From Clostridiales bacterium (GTDB taxonomy: Bacteria > Bacillota > Clostridia > Lachnospirales > Lachnospiraceae), in assembly GCA_020860565.1 (NCBI GenBank), contig JAJBUA010000033.1, positions 1-64,000 of the forward strand: a DNA stretch of 64,000 bases, written 5' to 3'. This document shows positions 27,681-38,086 of the stretch, in pieces; within the stretch, counting starts at the first letter, position 1, and each line of letters starts with the position of its first letter. The position numbers and the translations under genes were made by a program. The notes beneath the pieces were generated by a model that worked only from the letters and a program-made list of their open reading frames with translations, did not search any database and was not told the origin of the DNA.

Positions 27681-28985
27681 TCATTTTTTAATTTCTATCG
27701 GATCCCTCAACAGTTCGTTCAGGGATATTCCCTGTGCTTCGGGCATTGATACTCCCAGAATGGATGCCCATGTGGGAGCTTCATCAATCAGACGCCCCCG
27801 TTCGATCACTACGCCTTGTTTCACCTGCGGCCCGGACAGGAAAAATGTCGGCTGCGGTCCCTTGACCGGCATATGTCCGTGTCCGGACACGGATATCTTA
27901 TAATCACGATTATTTGCCGATGTCAGAAGATTCCCCGTACATTCGCCGCCAAACGATGTCCCCGGACGCCCTTCGATGACATAATCAAACGGGCCTGACA
28001 GATGCCATTGATCCTTTAACATCTTCGCATCCAGAATCTCTTCACAGCCCAGCCTCTCATCGCAGACCATTTCCTGCAGAAGCTTTTCTACATATGCCCG
28101 TGTGCCGGTATCCGAAGGGTCCGCCAGCACCACATGGCACGACAGCCCGGCCGAGTGACAGTAGGCCTTCCATCTGCAGATGCTCCCATCTTTTTCGTTT
28201 TCAATCAGGCCATGTTCCCGCAATATCACATTGGGATGAAAAACCTGCTTTACAGGGAGATGCCCATGATCTCCGACTACCACAAAATTAGTCTCATCAT
28301 AGAGCCGCAGACGTTTCAGCTGCTCCACAATTCTCCCAAAGCGCTCATCACAGGCCAGAAGCGCCTGTCTCGCCTCCTCGGAAAAACCTCCGAAAGCATG
28401 TCTGGCATGATCCAGATAAGATAAATGAAGCATCACAACCTCCGGCTGATGTTCCTCAATCACATCTTGCAGGCACCTCACCCCAAACTCATCCAGTTCC
28501 GGCTGATATTTCCACCTCAGCACTCCCCGGTATTTGTCATATAATTTTTCCATTCCATCGGAACAGACTGTCAGAAAGCGCGGCCGGGAATCTCCCTCCG
28601 GTGTCTCCAACCAGATTTCCGGTATATTATAGGCAATATTCGGATCTCCCCCGGTCACAGGCCAGTTCACCACACAGAATCGATATCCCAAAGGCTGCGC
28701 CGCGTCGATCAGCGTGGATACTTTCAGTTCTTCGCGTCTCCAGTGCCAGTCCGGATAACACCGGCCCACCTGAATCTTTTCATTATGATAAATCCCATGG
28801 ACATCCGGATAACATCCCGTCAGCATCGTGGCATGAGCCGCGTAAGTCATAGCCGGATAAACCGACTGCACTTCTTTTACCCAAGAACCATTTCCCCAGA
28901 TTTCATACAGATAAGGACATTCCCTGAGCCATTCCCTGTCGTCATAAAACAGAGAATCCAGTGACAATACAAACAAACGTTTCAC
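27681..28985 (-). CDS. Alkaline phosphatase / type I phosphodiesterase-nucleotide pyrophosphatase family protein
   Basis: LSLDSLFYDD, YPAMTYAAHATMLTGCYPDVHGI, VVGDHGH, SGHGHMP metal-binding motifs. Confidence 0.9.
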   Translation of the reverse strand: MKRLFVLSLDSLFYDDREWLRECPYLYEIWGNGSWVKEVQSVYPAMTYAAHATMLTGCYPDVHGIYHNEKIQVGRCYPDWHWRREELKVSTLIDAAQPLGYRFCVVNWPVTGGDPNIAYNIPEIWLETPEGDSRPRFLTVCSDGMEKLYDKYRGVLRWKYQPELDEFGVRCLQDVIEEHQPEVVMLHLSYLDHARHAFGGFSEEARQALLACDERFGRIVEQLKRLRLYDETNFVVVGDHGHLPVKQVFHPNVILREHGLIENEKDGSICRWKAYCHSAGLSCHVVLADPSDTGTRAYVEKLLQEMVCDERLGCEEILDAKMLKDQWHLSGPFDYVIEGRPGTSFGGECTGNLLTSANNRDYKISVSGHGHMPVKGPQPTFFLSGPQVKQGVVIERGRLIDEAPTWASILGVSMPEAQGISLNELLRDPIEIKK

Positions 28986-29000
28986 TATGACTCCTCCAAT

Positions 29001-29840
29001 CTATTTGATTCCCGAATATACAAACGCATTACGGATCTTTTTGCTCGCAATGATATAAAGCAACAACATTGGCAGCACCAGCAGGAGATTGCCCGCCATA
29101 ATAATGTTCCAACGCTGCAGAGAATCCGCATCCTTTAAGAGAGAAATTCCGATTGGGAGCGTCCGGTACGCGTCCTTGCTCGTCATAATCAGAGGCCAGA
29201 AGTAGTTATTCCAGTTGGTAATAAAAGATAACAGGCCCAGCGTGATCAGCGCCGATCTTACCATAGGCATCATAATCCGGAACATAATTTTCAGATCACT
29301 GGCATTATCCAGCCGGGCTGCCTCAATCACTTCCGTCGGTACCTGCATAAAATACTGTCTCAGCATAAAAACCCCGAAAGGATTGGAAATAAACGGAATA
29401 ATCATCGAGGTGTAGGTATCAATCAGCCCCATCTTACTGAACATAAAATATACCGGAAGAAAGGTTATCTGCATCGGGATCATCTGCCCCAGCATAACCA
29501 GCGCGAAAAACAACGGCCTAGCCTTATAATCATATTTTGACAGACTGTAAGCTGCCGGCACGATAACCAGATACTGCAGAAAGACTACACTGATACATAC
29601 AATCAGAGAGTTTCTCAGGTATCTCCATACCGGAATGGTCTTGAATACTTCTGAAAAATTGTCCCATTGTGGACTCGCCGGGAGCATGGTTGGAGGCACG
29701 GTCAGCGTCTCGGCCAGTGTCTTTAACGCAGTGCTGATCATCCAGAAAAACGGGAAAGCCATAATAAGAATCAAAACCAGTTTTCCTGCAATATCCAGTA
29801 CATTCACAACAGCAGTCAGCTTTTTATTTTGTTCTTTCAA
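29001..29840 (-). CDS. Carbohydrate ABC transporter permease (UgpE-like)
   Basis: EAARLDNASDLKIMFRIMMPMVRSALITLGLLSFITNWNNYFWPLI. Confidence 0.92.
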   Translation of the reverse strand: MKEQNKKLTAVVNVLDIAGKLVLILIMAFPFFWMISTALKTLAETLTVPPTMLPASPQWDNFSEVFKTIPVWRYLRNSLIVCISVVFLQYLVIVPAAYSLSKYDYKARPLFFALVMLGQMIPMQITFLPVYFMFSKMGLIDTYTSMIIPFISNPFGVFMLRQYFMQVPTEVIEAARLDNASDLKIMFRIMMPMVRSALITLGLLSFITNWNNYFWPLIMTSKDAYRTLPIGISLLKDADSLQRWNIIMAGNLLLVLPMLLLYIIASKKIRNAFVYSGIK

Positions 29841-29853
29841 TGTTCCTGCCTCC

Positions 29854-30756
29854 TTATTGATAATGAACCCGTTTTCTGCTCACTTTAAACTGTACATAGG
29901 TAATCACGCAGACAAAGATCAGCAGAACCACACCTGCCGCACAGGCCTGTCCCGGTTTCCCATACCGATACGCATAATCATAGATGTAATAAACCAGTGT
30001 ATTGGTGGAATTTAACGGACCGCCGCCCGTCATGATGCTCACGCTGTCAAACACCTTGAACGAAGCAATGGTTGCTACCACCGATGTAAATAAAATAGTA
30101 GGCGAGATCATCGGCAGCGTGATCTTAAAAAAGATCCGGATCCCCGGAGTATCATCCATCTCCGCCGCTTCATAAACACTGGCCGGAATATTCTGTAGCG
30201 CCGCCATGATTAACAGCACATAATATCCCAAGCCCTTCCATACCATTACCATTGCCATGGAAAAAAGTGCAGTATCCGGAGAAGCCAGAAAGGTATAGGG
30301 CTCCAGTCCCAGCATACTCAGTACCGCATTGAAAAACCCGCTTCGGGAATCCATCAGCCATAAAAACAAGGTCGAAACCGATACCATGGAAATAATATGC
30401 GGGGTGAAAATAAAAGTCTGTACTACTTCATTCAGGCGGGAATGTTTCTTCCCATTCAGCCACGCCGCGATCACGACTGCCAGAGTGATGGTAAATACTA
30501 CTGTGATCAGCGTATAAATCGCTGTATTTTTCAGGACCTGATGGAAATCCGAGGATTCGATCAGGATTCTGTAATTCTGGAATCCGACAAACGGAGGCTC
30601 TTTTGTGATCAGATTTCCTCCCAGAAGTGAACGGTATACCAGATAGATCAGCGGATACACCGTAAATAAAAGGAGCAGGATTACCGCGGGCGCTGCCAGC
30701 AGATAACCCATCAGAGCATCTTTTCCTTCGCCCTTTCTCATTTTGCCCATCATCAA
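29854..30756 (-). CDS. Sugar ABC transporter permease (UgpA-like)
   Basis: EAAEMDDTPGIRIFFKITLPMISPTILFTSVVATIASFKVFDSVSIMTGGGP. Confidence 0.92.
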   Translation of the reverse strand: MMMGKMRKGEGKDALMGYLLAAPAVILLLLFTVYPLIYLVYRSLLGGNLITKEPPFVGFQNYRILIESSDFHQVLKNTAIYTLITVVFTITLAVVIAAWLNGKKHSRLNEVVQTFIFTPHIISMVSVSTLFLWLMDSRSGFFNAVLSMLGLEPYTFLASPDTALFSMAMVMVWKGLGYYVLLIMAALQNIPASVYEAAEMDDTPGIRIFFKITLPMISPTILFTSVVATIASFKVFDSVSIMTGGGPLNSTNTLVYYIYDYAYRYGKPGQACAAGVVLLIFVCVITYVQFKVSRKRVHYQ

Positions 30757-31841
30757 CAGCTCCCTCCAAATTTCTGAATAACCTCTTTTTTCTCTTCCTC
30801 ACCAAAGTTGCATCTTCTGGTATCCGCCCCGAATAAATACATGGATTCCAATGCAATCCCCAGTGTTACCCGGCTTTCCTCCGGGACATCCTCCTCGCTC
30901 TTGCACATAATAATCCCGTATGGCGTTTCCATTGAATAGATCAGCTCCGAGCCAAGCATTTCTCTCGTCCGGATCGTGGCCGGAATGTTAATCCCTTTTC
31001 CCGCGTCCACCGGCTGCATATGGACCTTTTCCGGACGAAATCCCAGCTTTTTCCCTTCAGACAAGCGTCCGTCCAGAATATTTGTCTGCGGGCTTCCCAC
31101 AAACTGTGCCGTATAAATGCAGTTTGGATTATGATATAATTCCCAGGGGCTGCTCTGCTGAACGATCTTCCCCTGATCCATCAGGACAATATCATCCGCC
31201 ATAGACATCGCCTCCACCTGATCATGCGTCACATACACAAAGGTGGTGCCCATCCTTTTATGCATGCGGATCAGCTCCACCCGCATCTGACCGCGAAGCT
31301 TGGCGTCCAGATTGGACAGCGGCTCATCCATCATAAATACCCTGGGAGCTTTCACCATCGCCCGGGCCAATGCTACTCTCTGACGCTGACCACCGGACAG
31401 ATTCGCCGGTTTTCGCTTTAAATATTCTGTCAGCCCTACGATCTCACAAACCTCCTGGATCCGCCGTGCCCTCTCGGCTTTGGGGATCTTTTTGTTGATC
31501 AGGCCAAATTCGATATTTTCCTCTACCGTCATCGTCGGATACAGCGCATAATTCTGGAACACCATGGCAATATCCCGTTTGCCCGGAGCTACCTCGTTGA
31601 CTCTCTGGCCATCGATCAGCACATCTCCCTCCGTCACGGACTCCAAACCTGTAATCATGCGCAGGGTTGTCGATTTTCCACACCCGGATGGCCCGACCAG
31701 GACCGTAAAAGAGCCGTCCCGGATCTCCAGGTTTAAATGATCAACGACCACATCATTTACATATTTTTTCTTTACATTCCTCAATGAAATTGAACTCACT
31801 TTGTCTACCTCCTGCCGGTTGTCTGTCCCTACCTGCGGCAT
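30753..31841 (-). CDS. ABC transporter ATP-binding protein (UgpC/MsmK-like)
   Basis: GPSGCGKSTTLRMITGLE, NLSGGQRQRVALARAMVKAPRVFMMDEPLSNLDAKLR. Confidence 0.93.
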   Translation of the reverse strand: MPQVGTDNRQEVDKVSSISLRNVKKKYVNDVVVDHLNLEIRDGSFTVLVGPSGCGKSTTLRMITGLESVTEGDVLIDGQRVNEVAPGKRDIAMVFQNYALYPTMTVEENIEFGLINKKIPKAERARRIQEVCEIVGLTEYLKRKPANLSGGQRQRVALARAMVKAPRVFMMDEPLSNLDAKLRGQMRVELIRMHKRMGTTFVYVTHDQVEAMSMADDIVLMDQGKIVQQSSPWELYHNPNCIYTAQFVGSPQTNILDGRLSEGKKLGFRPEKVHMQPVDAGKGINIPATIRTREMLGSELIYSMETPYGIIMCKSEEDVPEESRVTLGIALESMYLFGADTRRCNFGEEEKKEVIQKFGGSC

Positions 31842-32000
31842 CTTCAGTATATCATTTCTCTTTCATGATTGATTTTGCGCATTTCTCCAGTCTGTTTGCC
31901 GGATTCTACGATTTTTTGAGCCAATTTTCATTTTCTGTAAAATCCCGGTTTTTTCCTTGTAAATCATGGAGTGATATCCCCATATCCGCAAGAACAGGCA

Positions 32001-32045
32001 ATAAAAAAACCGCTCCCATTCCCTTTTAGCAGGTATGAAAGCGGC
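32001..32045 (-). terminator. Terminator after glgX
   Basis: Minus strand CCGCTTTCAT...ATGGGAGCGG (two G-U pairs) followed by TTTTTTTATTG. Confidence 0.6.
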
Positions 32046-32070
32046 TACTCATTTTTAATTATCAATCAGA

Positions 32071-34212
32071 TTAATGTTCTCTCTGCACAAACACCGCAAC
32101 CGTTCGCGGCTGCATGACAAATTCATCATTGATCCGGATCTCTTCTCCCTCCGGCCAGGTCAGACGCTCCCTGTCACTTCCGTTGGTATTGGCGCACAGA
32201 TACCAGTTTCTCCGCCAGCTCTGACTGCCATGCGGCAGCCAGATCGTTGCCGGCTCCCAGTACGTATTAATCGCCAGACAGACTACATCATCGCGTCCTC
32301 TGCTCTGGTCATATCCCGCAAAAACAAGCATAAAGGTCCGCGTATGATCCGGGATATCCATACGATTCCCATTAACATCATAAAAAGTCATATCGTCCAT
32401 ACCGCAGACAGCCGACGGCAGCCTCCTGTGGAGGATCGGATGCCGCTTGCGGAAGGCAATCATATATTTGAAAAATTCAAAGAGCTGGTGATTCTTTTCG
32501 AGATAGTTCCAGTTGATCCACGAGATCTCATTGTCCTGACAATAGGCGTTATTGTTGCCATATTGTGTATTGCCAAACTCGTCTCCGGCCAGAAACATCG
32601 GCGTCCCCCGGCTGCACATCAGCACCGCGCAGGCATTGCGAATCATCTTGCGGCGGAGTGTAAGCACCTCTTCATTGTCGGTATCTCCCTCCACACCACA
32701 GTTCCAGCTCCGGTTATCATCCATGCCATCCGTGTTGTTCCAGCCGTTCATCTCATTGTGCTTGGTGTTATAAGTATAGAGGTCTTTCAGGGTAAATCCA
32801 TCATGGCAGTTAATGAAATTGACACAGGAATTTAAGCCGGCATAATTGCCGTTTTCCTTCGCTTCCCGCCCATACAGATCCTCAGAGCCGCAGATCGAGA
32901 GCGCAGCGTCACGCGCTTCCCACTCGTCCCCCTTGAGAAATCCGCGCACGGAATCCCGGTATCGGCCATTCCACTCCGCCCAGCGTCCATGCGCCGGGAA
33001 ATTTCCTACCTGATACAGGCCGCCGGCATCCCAGGCCTCCGCGATCAGCTTGGTGTTGCTTAAAAAGGGATCTTCCGCCAGCACACGCAGAAGCGGCGGA
33101 TTGTCCATCGGGGTGCCGTCTTCATTTCTGCCGAGAATGCTCGCCAGATCAAAGCGGAATCCGTCCACGCGGTAATTGATCGTCCAGTAACGAAGGCAGT
33201 CCTGAATCATACGGCGCACTATCGGGTGATTGCAGTTTACCGTATTTCCGCAGCCGCTGAAATTATAATAATTGCCGTTCGGCGTCAGCAGATAATAGAT
33301 GCTGTTGTCAAAGCCCTTCAGGTTAATGATCTTTCCCTGTTCGTTGCCTTCAGCCGTATGGTTAAAGACCACGTCAAGGATTACTTCGATCCCCGCTTCA
33401 TGGAACGCTTTGATCAGCATCTTTAATTCCCGTCCCTCTTCCTGATACTCCAGATCAGAAATATAACTGGTGTTCGGCGCAAAGAAGCTGACCGTATTAT
33501 AGCCCCAATAATCATAAAGCTTCTTTCCCTGATATTCTCGGGCTGTCAGGTTCTCGTCAAACTCAAAGATCGGCATCAGTTCTACTGCATTGATCCCCAG
33601 TTCTTTCATATAAGGAATTTTTTCAATCAGACCTCCAAAAGTACCCTTATGGCGCACGCCGGAGGACGGATCCATCGTATATCCGCGGACGTGAAGCTCA
33701 TAAATGACCAGTTCGCTGAGAGTCTGTCTCGACTGCGGCTGGTCGCCCCAGTCAAAATTATCATCACGGACAACCCTTGCGTGATAATCACTGGTTACCT
33801 GCTCGCCCCATTTACGCTGGCCTGCCACCACCTTTGCGTAAGGATCCAGCAGGACATTGCGTTTATCAAACAAAAGGCCTCTCTTTTTGACATACGGGCC
33901 GTCAACCCGGTACGCATATTCAAACTCCTCGATATTGAGGTCAAATACAATCATCGAATAAACGTCACCGATCTTGTATTCTTCCGGAAAGGGCAGCTCG
34001 ACATAGGGATCCTTTTCCCCTCTGGCAAATAAAAGGAGCGTACATCCCGTGCCGTAACGTGTGTGTACCGTGAAATTGACTCCGTATGGCAGCTCCCGCG
34101 CCCCATACATATCATGGATGCCCGGCCGTACACGAAACCCGGCGATCTCAGCCAGCGGTTTTACCTGATATCGTTCCGCCTGCAAAGCCTTCTCTTCTTC
34201 ATAATGAATCAA
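32071..34212 (-). CDS. glgX: Glycogen debranching enzyme / isoamylase
   Basis: YELHVRGYTMDPSSGV, VDGFRFDLASILGR, GDEFGNTQYGNNNAYCQDNEISWINW. Confidence 0.93.
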   Translation of the reverse strand: MIHYEEEKALQAERYQVKPLAEIAGFRVRPGIHDMYGARELPYGVNFTVHTRYGTGCTLLLFARGEKDPYVELPFPEEYKIGDVYSMIVFDLNIEEFEYAYRVDGPYVKKRGLLFDKRNVLLDPYAKVVAGQRKWGEQVTSDYHARVVRDDNFDWGDQPQSRQTLSELVIYELHVRGYTMDPSSGVRHKGTFGGLIEKIPYMKELGINAVELMPIFEFDENLTAREYQGKKLYDYWGYNTVSFFAPNTSYISDLEYQEEGRELKMLIKAFHEAGIEVILDVVFNHTAEGNEQGKIINLKGFDNSIYYLLTPNGNYYNFSGCGNTVNCNHPIVRRMIQDCLRYWTINYRVDGFRFDLASILGRNEDGTPMDNPPLLRVLAEDPFLSNTKLIAEAWDAGGLYQVGNFPAHGRWAEWNGRYRDSVRGFLKGDEWEARDAALSICGSEDLYGREAKENGNYAGLNSCVNFINCHDGFTLKDLYTYNTKHNEMNGWNNTDGMDDNRSWNCGVEGDTDNEEVLTLRRKMIRNACAVLMCSRGTPMFLAGDEFGNTQYGNNNAYCQDNEISWINWNYLEKNHQLFEFFKYMIAFRKRHPILHRRLPSAVCGMDDMTFYDVNGNRMDIPDHTRTFMLVFAGYDQSRGRDDVVCLAINTYWEPATIWLPHGSQSWRRNWYLCANTNGSDRERLTWPEGEEIRINDEFVMQPRTVAVFVQREH

Positions 34213-34229
34213 GCAGTTGTCCTCCCGGT

Positions 34230-35519
34230 TTACTTTTTAGGAATCAGGATCTCTTTGCCTCCCATGTAAGGACGCAGAACCTCAGGGATCTTTACGGTAC
34301 CGTCCGCCTGAAGGTTATTTTCCAGGAAAGCGATCAGCATCCGCGGCGGGGCCACAACGGTATTGTTGAGGGTATGAGCCAGATAGCGGCTGTTATTTTC
34401 ACCCTTGACACGGATTTTCAGGCGGCGTGCCTGAGCGTCTCCGAGATTGGAGCAGGAGCCGACCTCAAAATATTTCTTCTGACGCGGCGACCAGGCCTCT
34501 ACATCGCACGACTTGACCTTCAGGTCAGCCAGATCTCCGGAACAGCACTCCAGCGTGCGCACCGGGATATCCATCGAGCGGAACAGATCAACCGTATTCT
34601 GCCACAGCTTATCATACCACATCGGAGAATCCTCCGGCCGACAGATCACGATCATCTCCTGTTTCTCAAACTGATGGATGCGGTACACTCCGCGCTCCTC
34701 GATCCCATGCGCTCCCTTTTCCTTACGGAAGCACGGAGAATAACTGGTGAGAGTTTTGGGAAGTTCTTCCTCCGGAGTAATGGTGTCGATAAATTTACCG
34801 ATCATCGAATGCTCACTGGTACCGATCAGGTACAGGTCTTCTCCTTCAATCTTGTACATCATCGCGTCCATCTCAGCAAAAGACATCACGCCCGTCACAA
34901 CATTGCTGCGGATCATAAACGGCGGCACGCAGTACGTAAATCCGCGGTCAATCATGAAGTCTCTCGCGTAAGCGATCACGGCCGAATGCAACCGCGCAAT
35001 ATCTCCCATCAGATAATAAAAACCATTTCCTGCCACCTTACCCGCGGCATCCAGATCAATGCCGTCAAAGCGATCCATGATATCAGTGTGGTACGGAATC
35101 TCAAAATCCGGGACAACCGGCTCACCAAACCGTTCGATCTCCACATTCTCGCTGTCGTCTTTGCCGATCGGGACGCTCGGGTCGATGATATTCGGAATCG
35201 TCATCATAATTTTGGTAACTCTCTCCGAGAGTTCACGCTCCTGCACCTCCAGCTCAGCCAGACGGGCCGCGTTTGCCGCTACCTGCGCCTTGACTGCTTC
35301 CGCTTCTTCCTTCTTTCCCTGACCCATCAGCTTTCCGATCTCTTTGGAAAGCTTGTTCCGGGAAGAACGAAGCGTATCTGCCTCCGCCTTGGCAGCGCGG
35401 TTTTTCGCGTCCAGATCGATCACCTCATCGACCAGCGGGAGCTTCTCAAACTGGAATTTATTCTCAATATTTTTCTTGACAATATCCGGATTCTCACGGA
35501 CAAACTTCAGATCTAACAT
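34230..35519 (-). CDS. serS: Serine-tRNA ligase
   Basis: MLDLKFVRENPDIVKKNIENK..., FRKEKGAHGIEERGVYRIHQFEKQE; start after AAAGGAG (ORF track extension to 35594 lies in the leader). Confidence 0.98.
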   Translation of the reverse strand: MLDLKFVRENPDIVKKNIENKFQFEKLPLVDEVIDLDAKNRAAKAEADTLRSSRNKLSKEIGKLMGQGKKEEAEAVKAQVAANAARLAELEVQERELSERVTKIMMTIPNIIDPSVPIGKDDSENVEIERFGEPVVPDFEIPYHTDIMDRFDGIDLDAAGKVAGNGFYYLMGDIARLHSAVIAYARDFMIDRGFTYCVPPFMIRSNVVTGVMSFAEMDAMMYKIEGEDLYLIGTSEHSMIGKFIDTITPEEELPKTLTSYSPCFRKEKGAHGIEERGVYRIHQFEKQEMIVICRPEDSPMWYDKLWQNTVDLFRSMDIPVRTLECCSGDLADLKVKSCDVEAWSPRQKKYFEVGSCSNLGDAQARRLKIRVKGENNSRYLAHTLNNTVVAPPRMLIAFLENNLQADGTVKIPEVLRPYMGGKEILIPKK

Positions 35520-35664
35520 AACTGTTCTCCTTTGCGTTGCATCGCACATGTCGTCTTGTGTCCAAATGATCCCTTCAGCTTTGGTCCACCGCAAAAATTA
35601 TACACCATTTCCTGTTGTTTTTAAAGGGGTTTTTATCAAACCGCAGACAAACCGGCATTTTCTG

Positions 35665-36327
35665 TCATTCTGCATCCCGTGATTCGATACAGACCAGAAC
35701 CCCGTCCGTAATGCGGATCAACGCCTGTTCCTCCCTTATCTCATTGCTGATGCACAGACCAACCTCCTCACCGCGGCGGATCGTCCGATCGGTCAGCGCA
35801 TACCGAAAACCGGTCAGCGTAATCCCGGTTACCTCTTCGGTATAAGGCAGAAACGAAACATAACTGCCCCACTGCTCTGCCCGCTCAAATGTTTTTTCAC
35901 CGTCAATCAGACAGACCCGGTTCTGTGCATCGATCAGATACGCCTCCACTCCGTTCTGCAGACAGGCATAAAGAGCGTGGAGATTGCCAAGCATATGGTC
36001 GAGACGGCCGCCCGTCGCACCTATAAAGACAATCCGGCCGCAGCCAAGCGTCAATGCGCGGCTGCGCGCCAGTTCGGTGTCCGTCTCATTTTTTTCCGGC
36101 TTATGGACGTCCCAGACAATGTACGGGAACTGACGGTATTTTTCTGCAATATCCGGTGAGACGGTATCAAAATCCCCGACAATATAATCGGGCATCAACC
36201 CCAGATCTTCCATCACAGCAAGGGCGCCGTCGACCGCAATGACCCGGTCAAAATGATCTCTCTTTAAAAAAGACCGGGTAAAGTCCACATCGATCCTTCC
36301 CCCGGTCACAATCAGGCAGCTTTTCAT
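35665..36327 (-). CDS. thiN: Thiamine pyrophosphokinase
   Basis: [48 protein letters not shown]. Confidence 0.93.
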   Translation of the reverse strand: MKSCLIVTGGRIDVDFTRSFLKRDHFDRVIAVDGALAVMEDLGLMPDYIVGDFDTVSPDIAEKYRQFPYIVWDVHKPEKNETDTELARSRALTLGCGRIVFIGATGGRLDHMLGNLHALYACLQNGVEAYLIDAQNRVCLIDGEKTFERAEQWGSYVSFLPYTEEVTGITLTGFRYALTDRTIRRGEEVGLCISNEIREEQALIRITDGVLVCIESRDAE

Positions 36328-36992
36328 TTCTCATACTCCTTAAAAATATGCGTAAATTCCCGGCAATTTGCCGCGGCGTCCCCGCGAAATACCGCAGATC
36401 CCGCTACAATGATATTTGCGCCGGCATCCAGAATCTGCCTCACATTGCCAGAACCCACGCCGCCATCCACCTCAATATCCATATTCAGCCCTTTGCGTTT
36501 CGTCATCTCCCTCAGGTCCCGGATCTTATCCAACGCATATGGAATAAACTTCTGCCCGCCAAATCCCGGATTCACACTCATAATCAGCACCATATCCAGC
36601 TCCGTCAGCAGATATTCCAGTGTCGATACCGGCGTTGCGGGATTTAACGCCACCGCCGCTTTCATCCCCAGTTCTTTGATCTGGTTCACCGTGCGGTCCA
36701 GATGTGTGCAGGCTTCCTGATGCACGCAGATCAGATCCGCCCCGGCTTCCTTCATATCCCTGACATAGCGCCCCGGTTCCTCCACCATCATATGTACGTC
36801 AAAGCATTTGTCCGTACACGGACGGATGCTTTTGATCACCGGCATCCCATAGGAAATGCTCGGCACAAACATACCGTCCATCACATCAATATGGATCCAG
36901 TCAGCCCCGGCTGCGGCAACCGTCTCCACCTCACTCCCCAGCTTTCGGAAATCCGCCGATAAAATCGACGGAGCTAAGATCAATCTCTTCAA
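36324..36992 (-). CDS. rpe: Ribulose-phosphate 3-epimerase
   Basis: [48 protein letters not shown]. Confidence 0.98.
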   Translation of the reverse strand: MKRLILAPSILSADFRKLGSEVETVAAAGADWIHIDVMDGMFVPSISYGMPVIKSIRPCTDKCFDVHMMVEEPGRYVRDMKEAGADLICVHQEACTHLDRTVNQIKELGMKAAVALNPATPVSTLEYLLTELDMVLIMSVNPGFGGQKFIPYALDKIRDLREMTKRKGLNMDIEVDGGVGSGNVRQILDAGANIIVAGSAVFRGDAAANCREFTHIFKEYEK

Positions 36993-37870
36993 TACCGTTT
37001 CCTCCCTTTCAGCTCCTGAACCAGCAGCTTATAATTTTCATACCGGCTGCGGGCGATCTTCCCCTCTTCTACAGCCGCTTTCACTCCGCACACCGGCTCC
37101 CCGATATGCATACAGTCCTCCCCAAACCGGCAGCCTGATCCATAGCGGGCAAACTCCGGGAAATAATACTTTAACTTCTTCTCCTCCATCTCCTCTGCCA
37201 TCAGCGAACTGAACCCCGGCGTGTCCATAAGATAAGTGTCCGCCTCCACACAAAAAAGCTCCGCATGGCGGGTCGTATGCTTTCCCCGCTGGACCTTTTC
37301 GCTGATGCTGCCGACCTCCATCACCGCCTCCGGCAAAACCGCATTCGTCAGAGACGATTTACCGACCCCGGAAGGCCCCGCGAGAATCGTCGTCCTGCCT
37401 CTGAGGAAATCCCGGATCTCTTCAATCCCCCGGTTCTCCTTCACACTGATGCCATAAACAGGATACCCCGCCAACCGGTAAATCGCCCGGTATTTCTCCA
37501 CCTTAACCTCGTCTGCCAGATCACATTTATTAAAACAGACCGATACCGGGATCTCCCTGACCTCCATCATCACAAGAAAACGGTCCAGCAGATTCAGGTT
37601 CGGCTCCGGGCTCGCCGCGGCAAACACCACCAGCGCCTGATCGATATTAGCGGAAAGCGGCCGGATCAACTCATTTCTGCGAGGCAGGATCTCATCAATA
37701 TTTCCCTCCTGATCCCCTTCATCCGTCACCGTAAACTCCACATCATCGCCCACAACCGGCCGAATCCCCTTTTTGCGGAAAATACCTCTCGCCTTACATG
37801 CGTAAACACAGTTCACACAATCATGCACATAGTAAAATCCGCCAATTCCTTTTATAATCTTACCCTTCAT
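36989..37870 (-). CDS. rsgA: Ribosome small subunit-dependent GTPase A
   Basis: [27 protein letters not shown]-terminal Cys/His zinc site; circularly permuted GTPase. Confidence 0.97.
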   Translation of the reverse strand: MKGKIIKGIGGFYYVHDCVNCVYACKARGIFRKKGIRPVVGDDVEFTVTDEGDQEGNIDEILPRRNELIRPLSANIDQALVVFAAASPEPNLNLLDRFLVMMEVREIPVSVCFNKCDLADEVKVEKYRAIYRLAGYPVYGISVKENRGIEEIRDFLRGRTTILAGPSGVGKSSLTNAVLPEAVMEVGSISEKVQRGKHTTRHAELFCVEADTYLMDTPGFSSLMAEEMEEKKLKYYFPEFARYGSGCRFGEDCMHIGEPVCGVKAAVEEGKIARSRYENYKLLVQELKGRKRY

Positions 37871-37917
37871 ACTTCTCCGTTTTCAAGTTTATATTACTCT
37901 CCTATGCCAATACAACA

Positions 37918-38055
37918 GTCCCTGAGAGGAAAGAATATCCGCAGAGGACATTTTTCACGTCGGCACTTAGCGAGCAGGTTTTTGCGAGCTTAGTACCGCT
38001 ACGTGAAAGTCTAAGCGCAAGCGATCCTCGGAGGATATTCTTTCCTCTCAGGGAC
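37918..38055. repeat. Long palindromic element, copy 1
   Basis: Perfect 23-bp terminal inverted repeat GTCCCTGAGAGGAAAGAATATCC/GGATATTCTTTCCTCTCAGGGAC; internal TTTCACGT/ACGTGAAA; near-identical in sequence to the reverse complement of 63533-63676. Confidence 0.9.
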
Positions 38056-38086
38056 GGACTCCTGGCCATTAAAATAATTCCTATCC

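Noticed and set aside
34086-35516. 476-aa plus-strand ORF
   Set aside because: Antisense to serS (and the glgX 5' end); shadow ORF
35519-35600. Possible T-box leader upstream of serS (GCGGTGGACC)
   Set aside because: A TATAAT-like -10 lies immediately upstream, leaving only about 70-80 nt of leader; no specifier stem or full T-box GGGTGGNACCGCG motif
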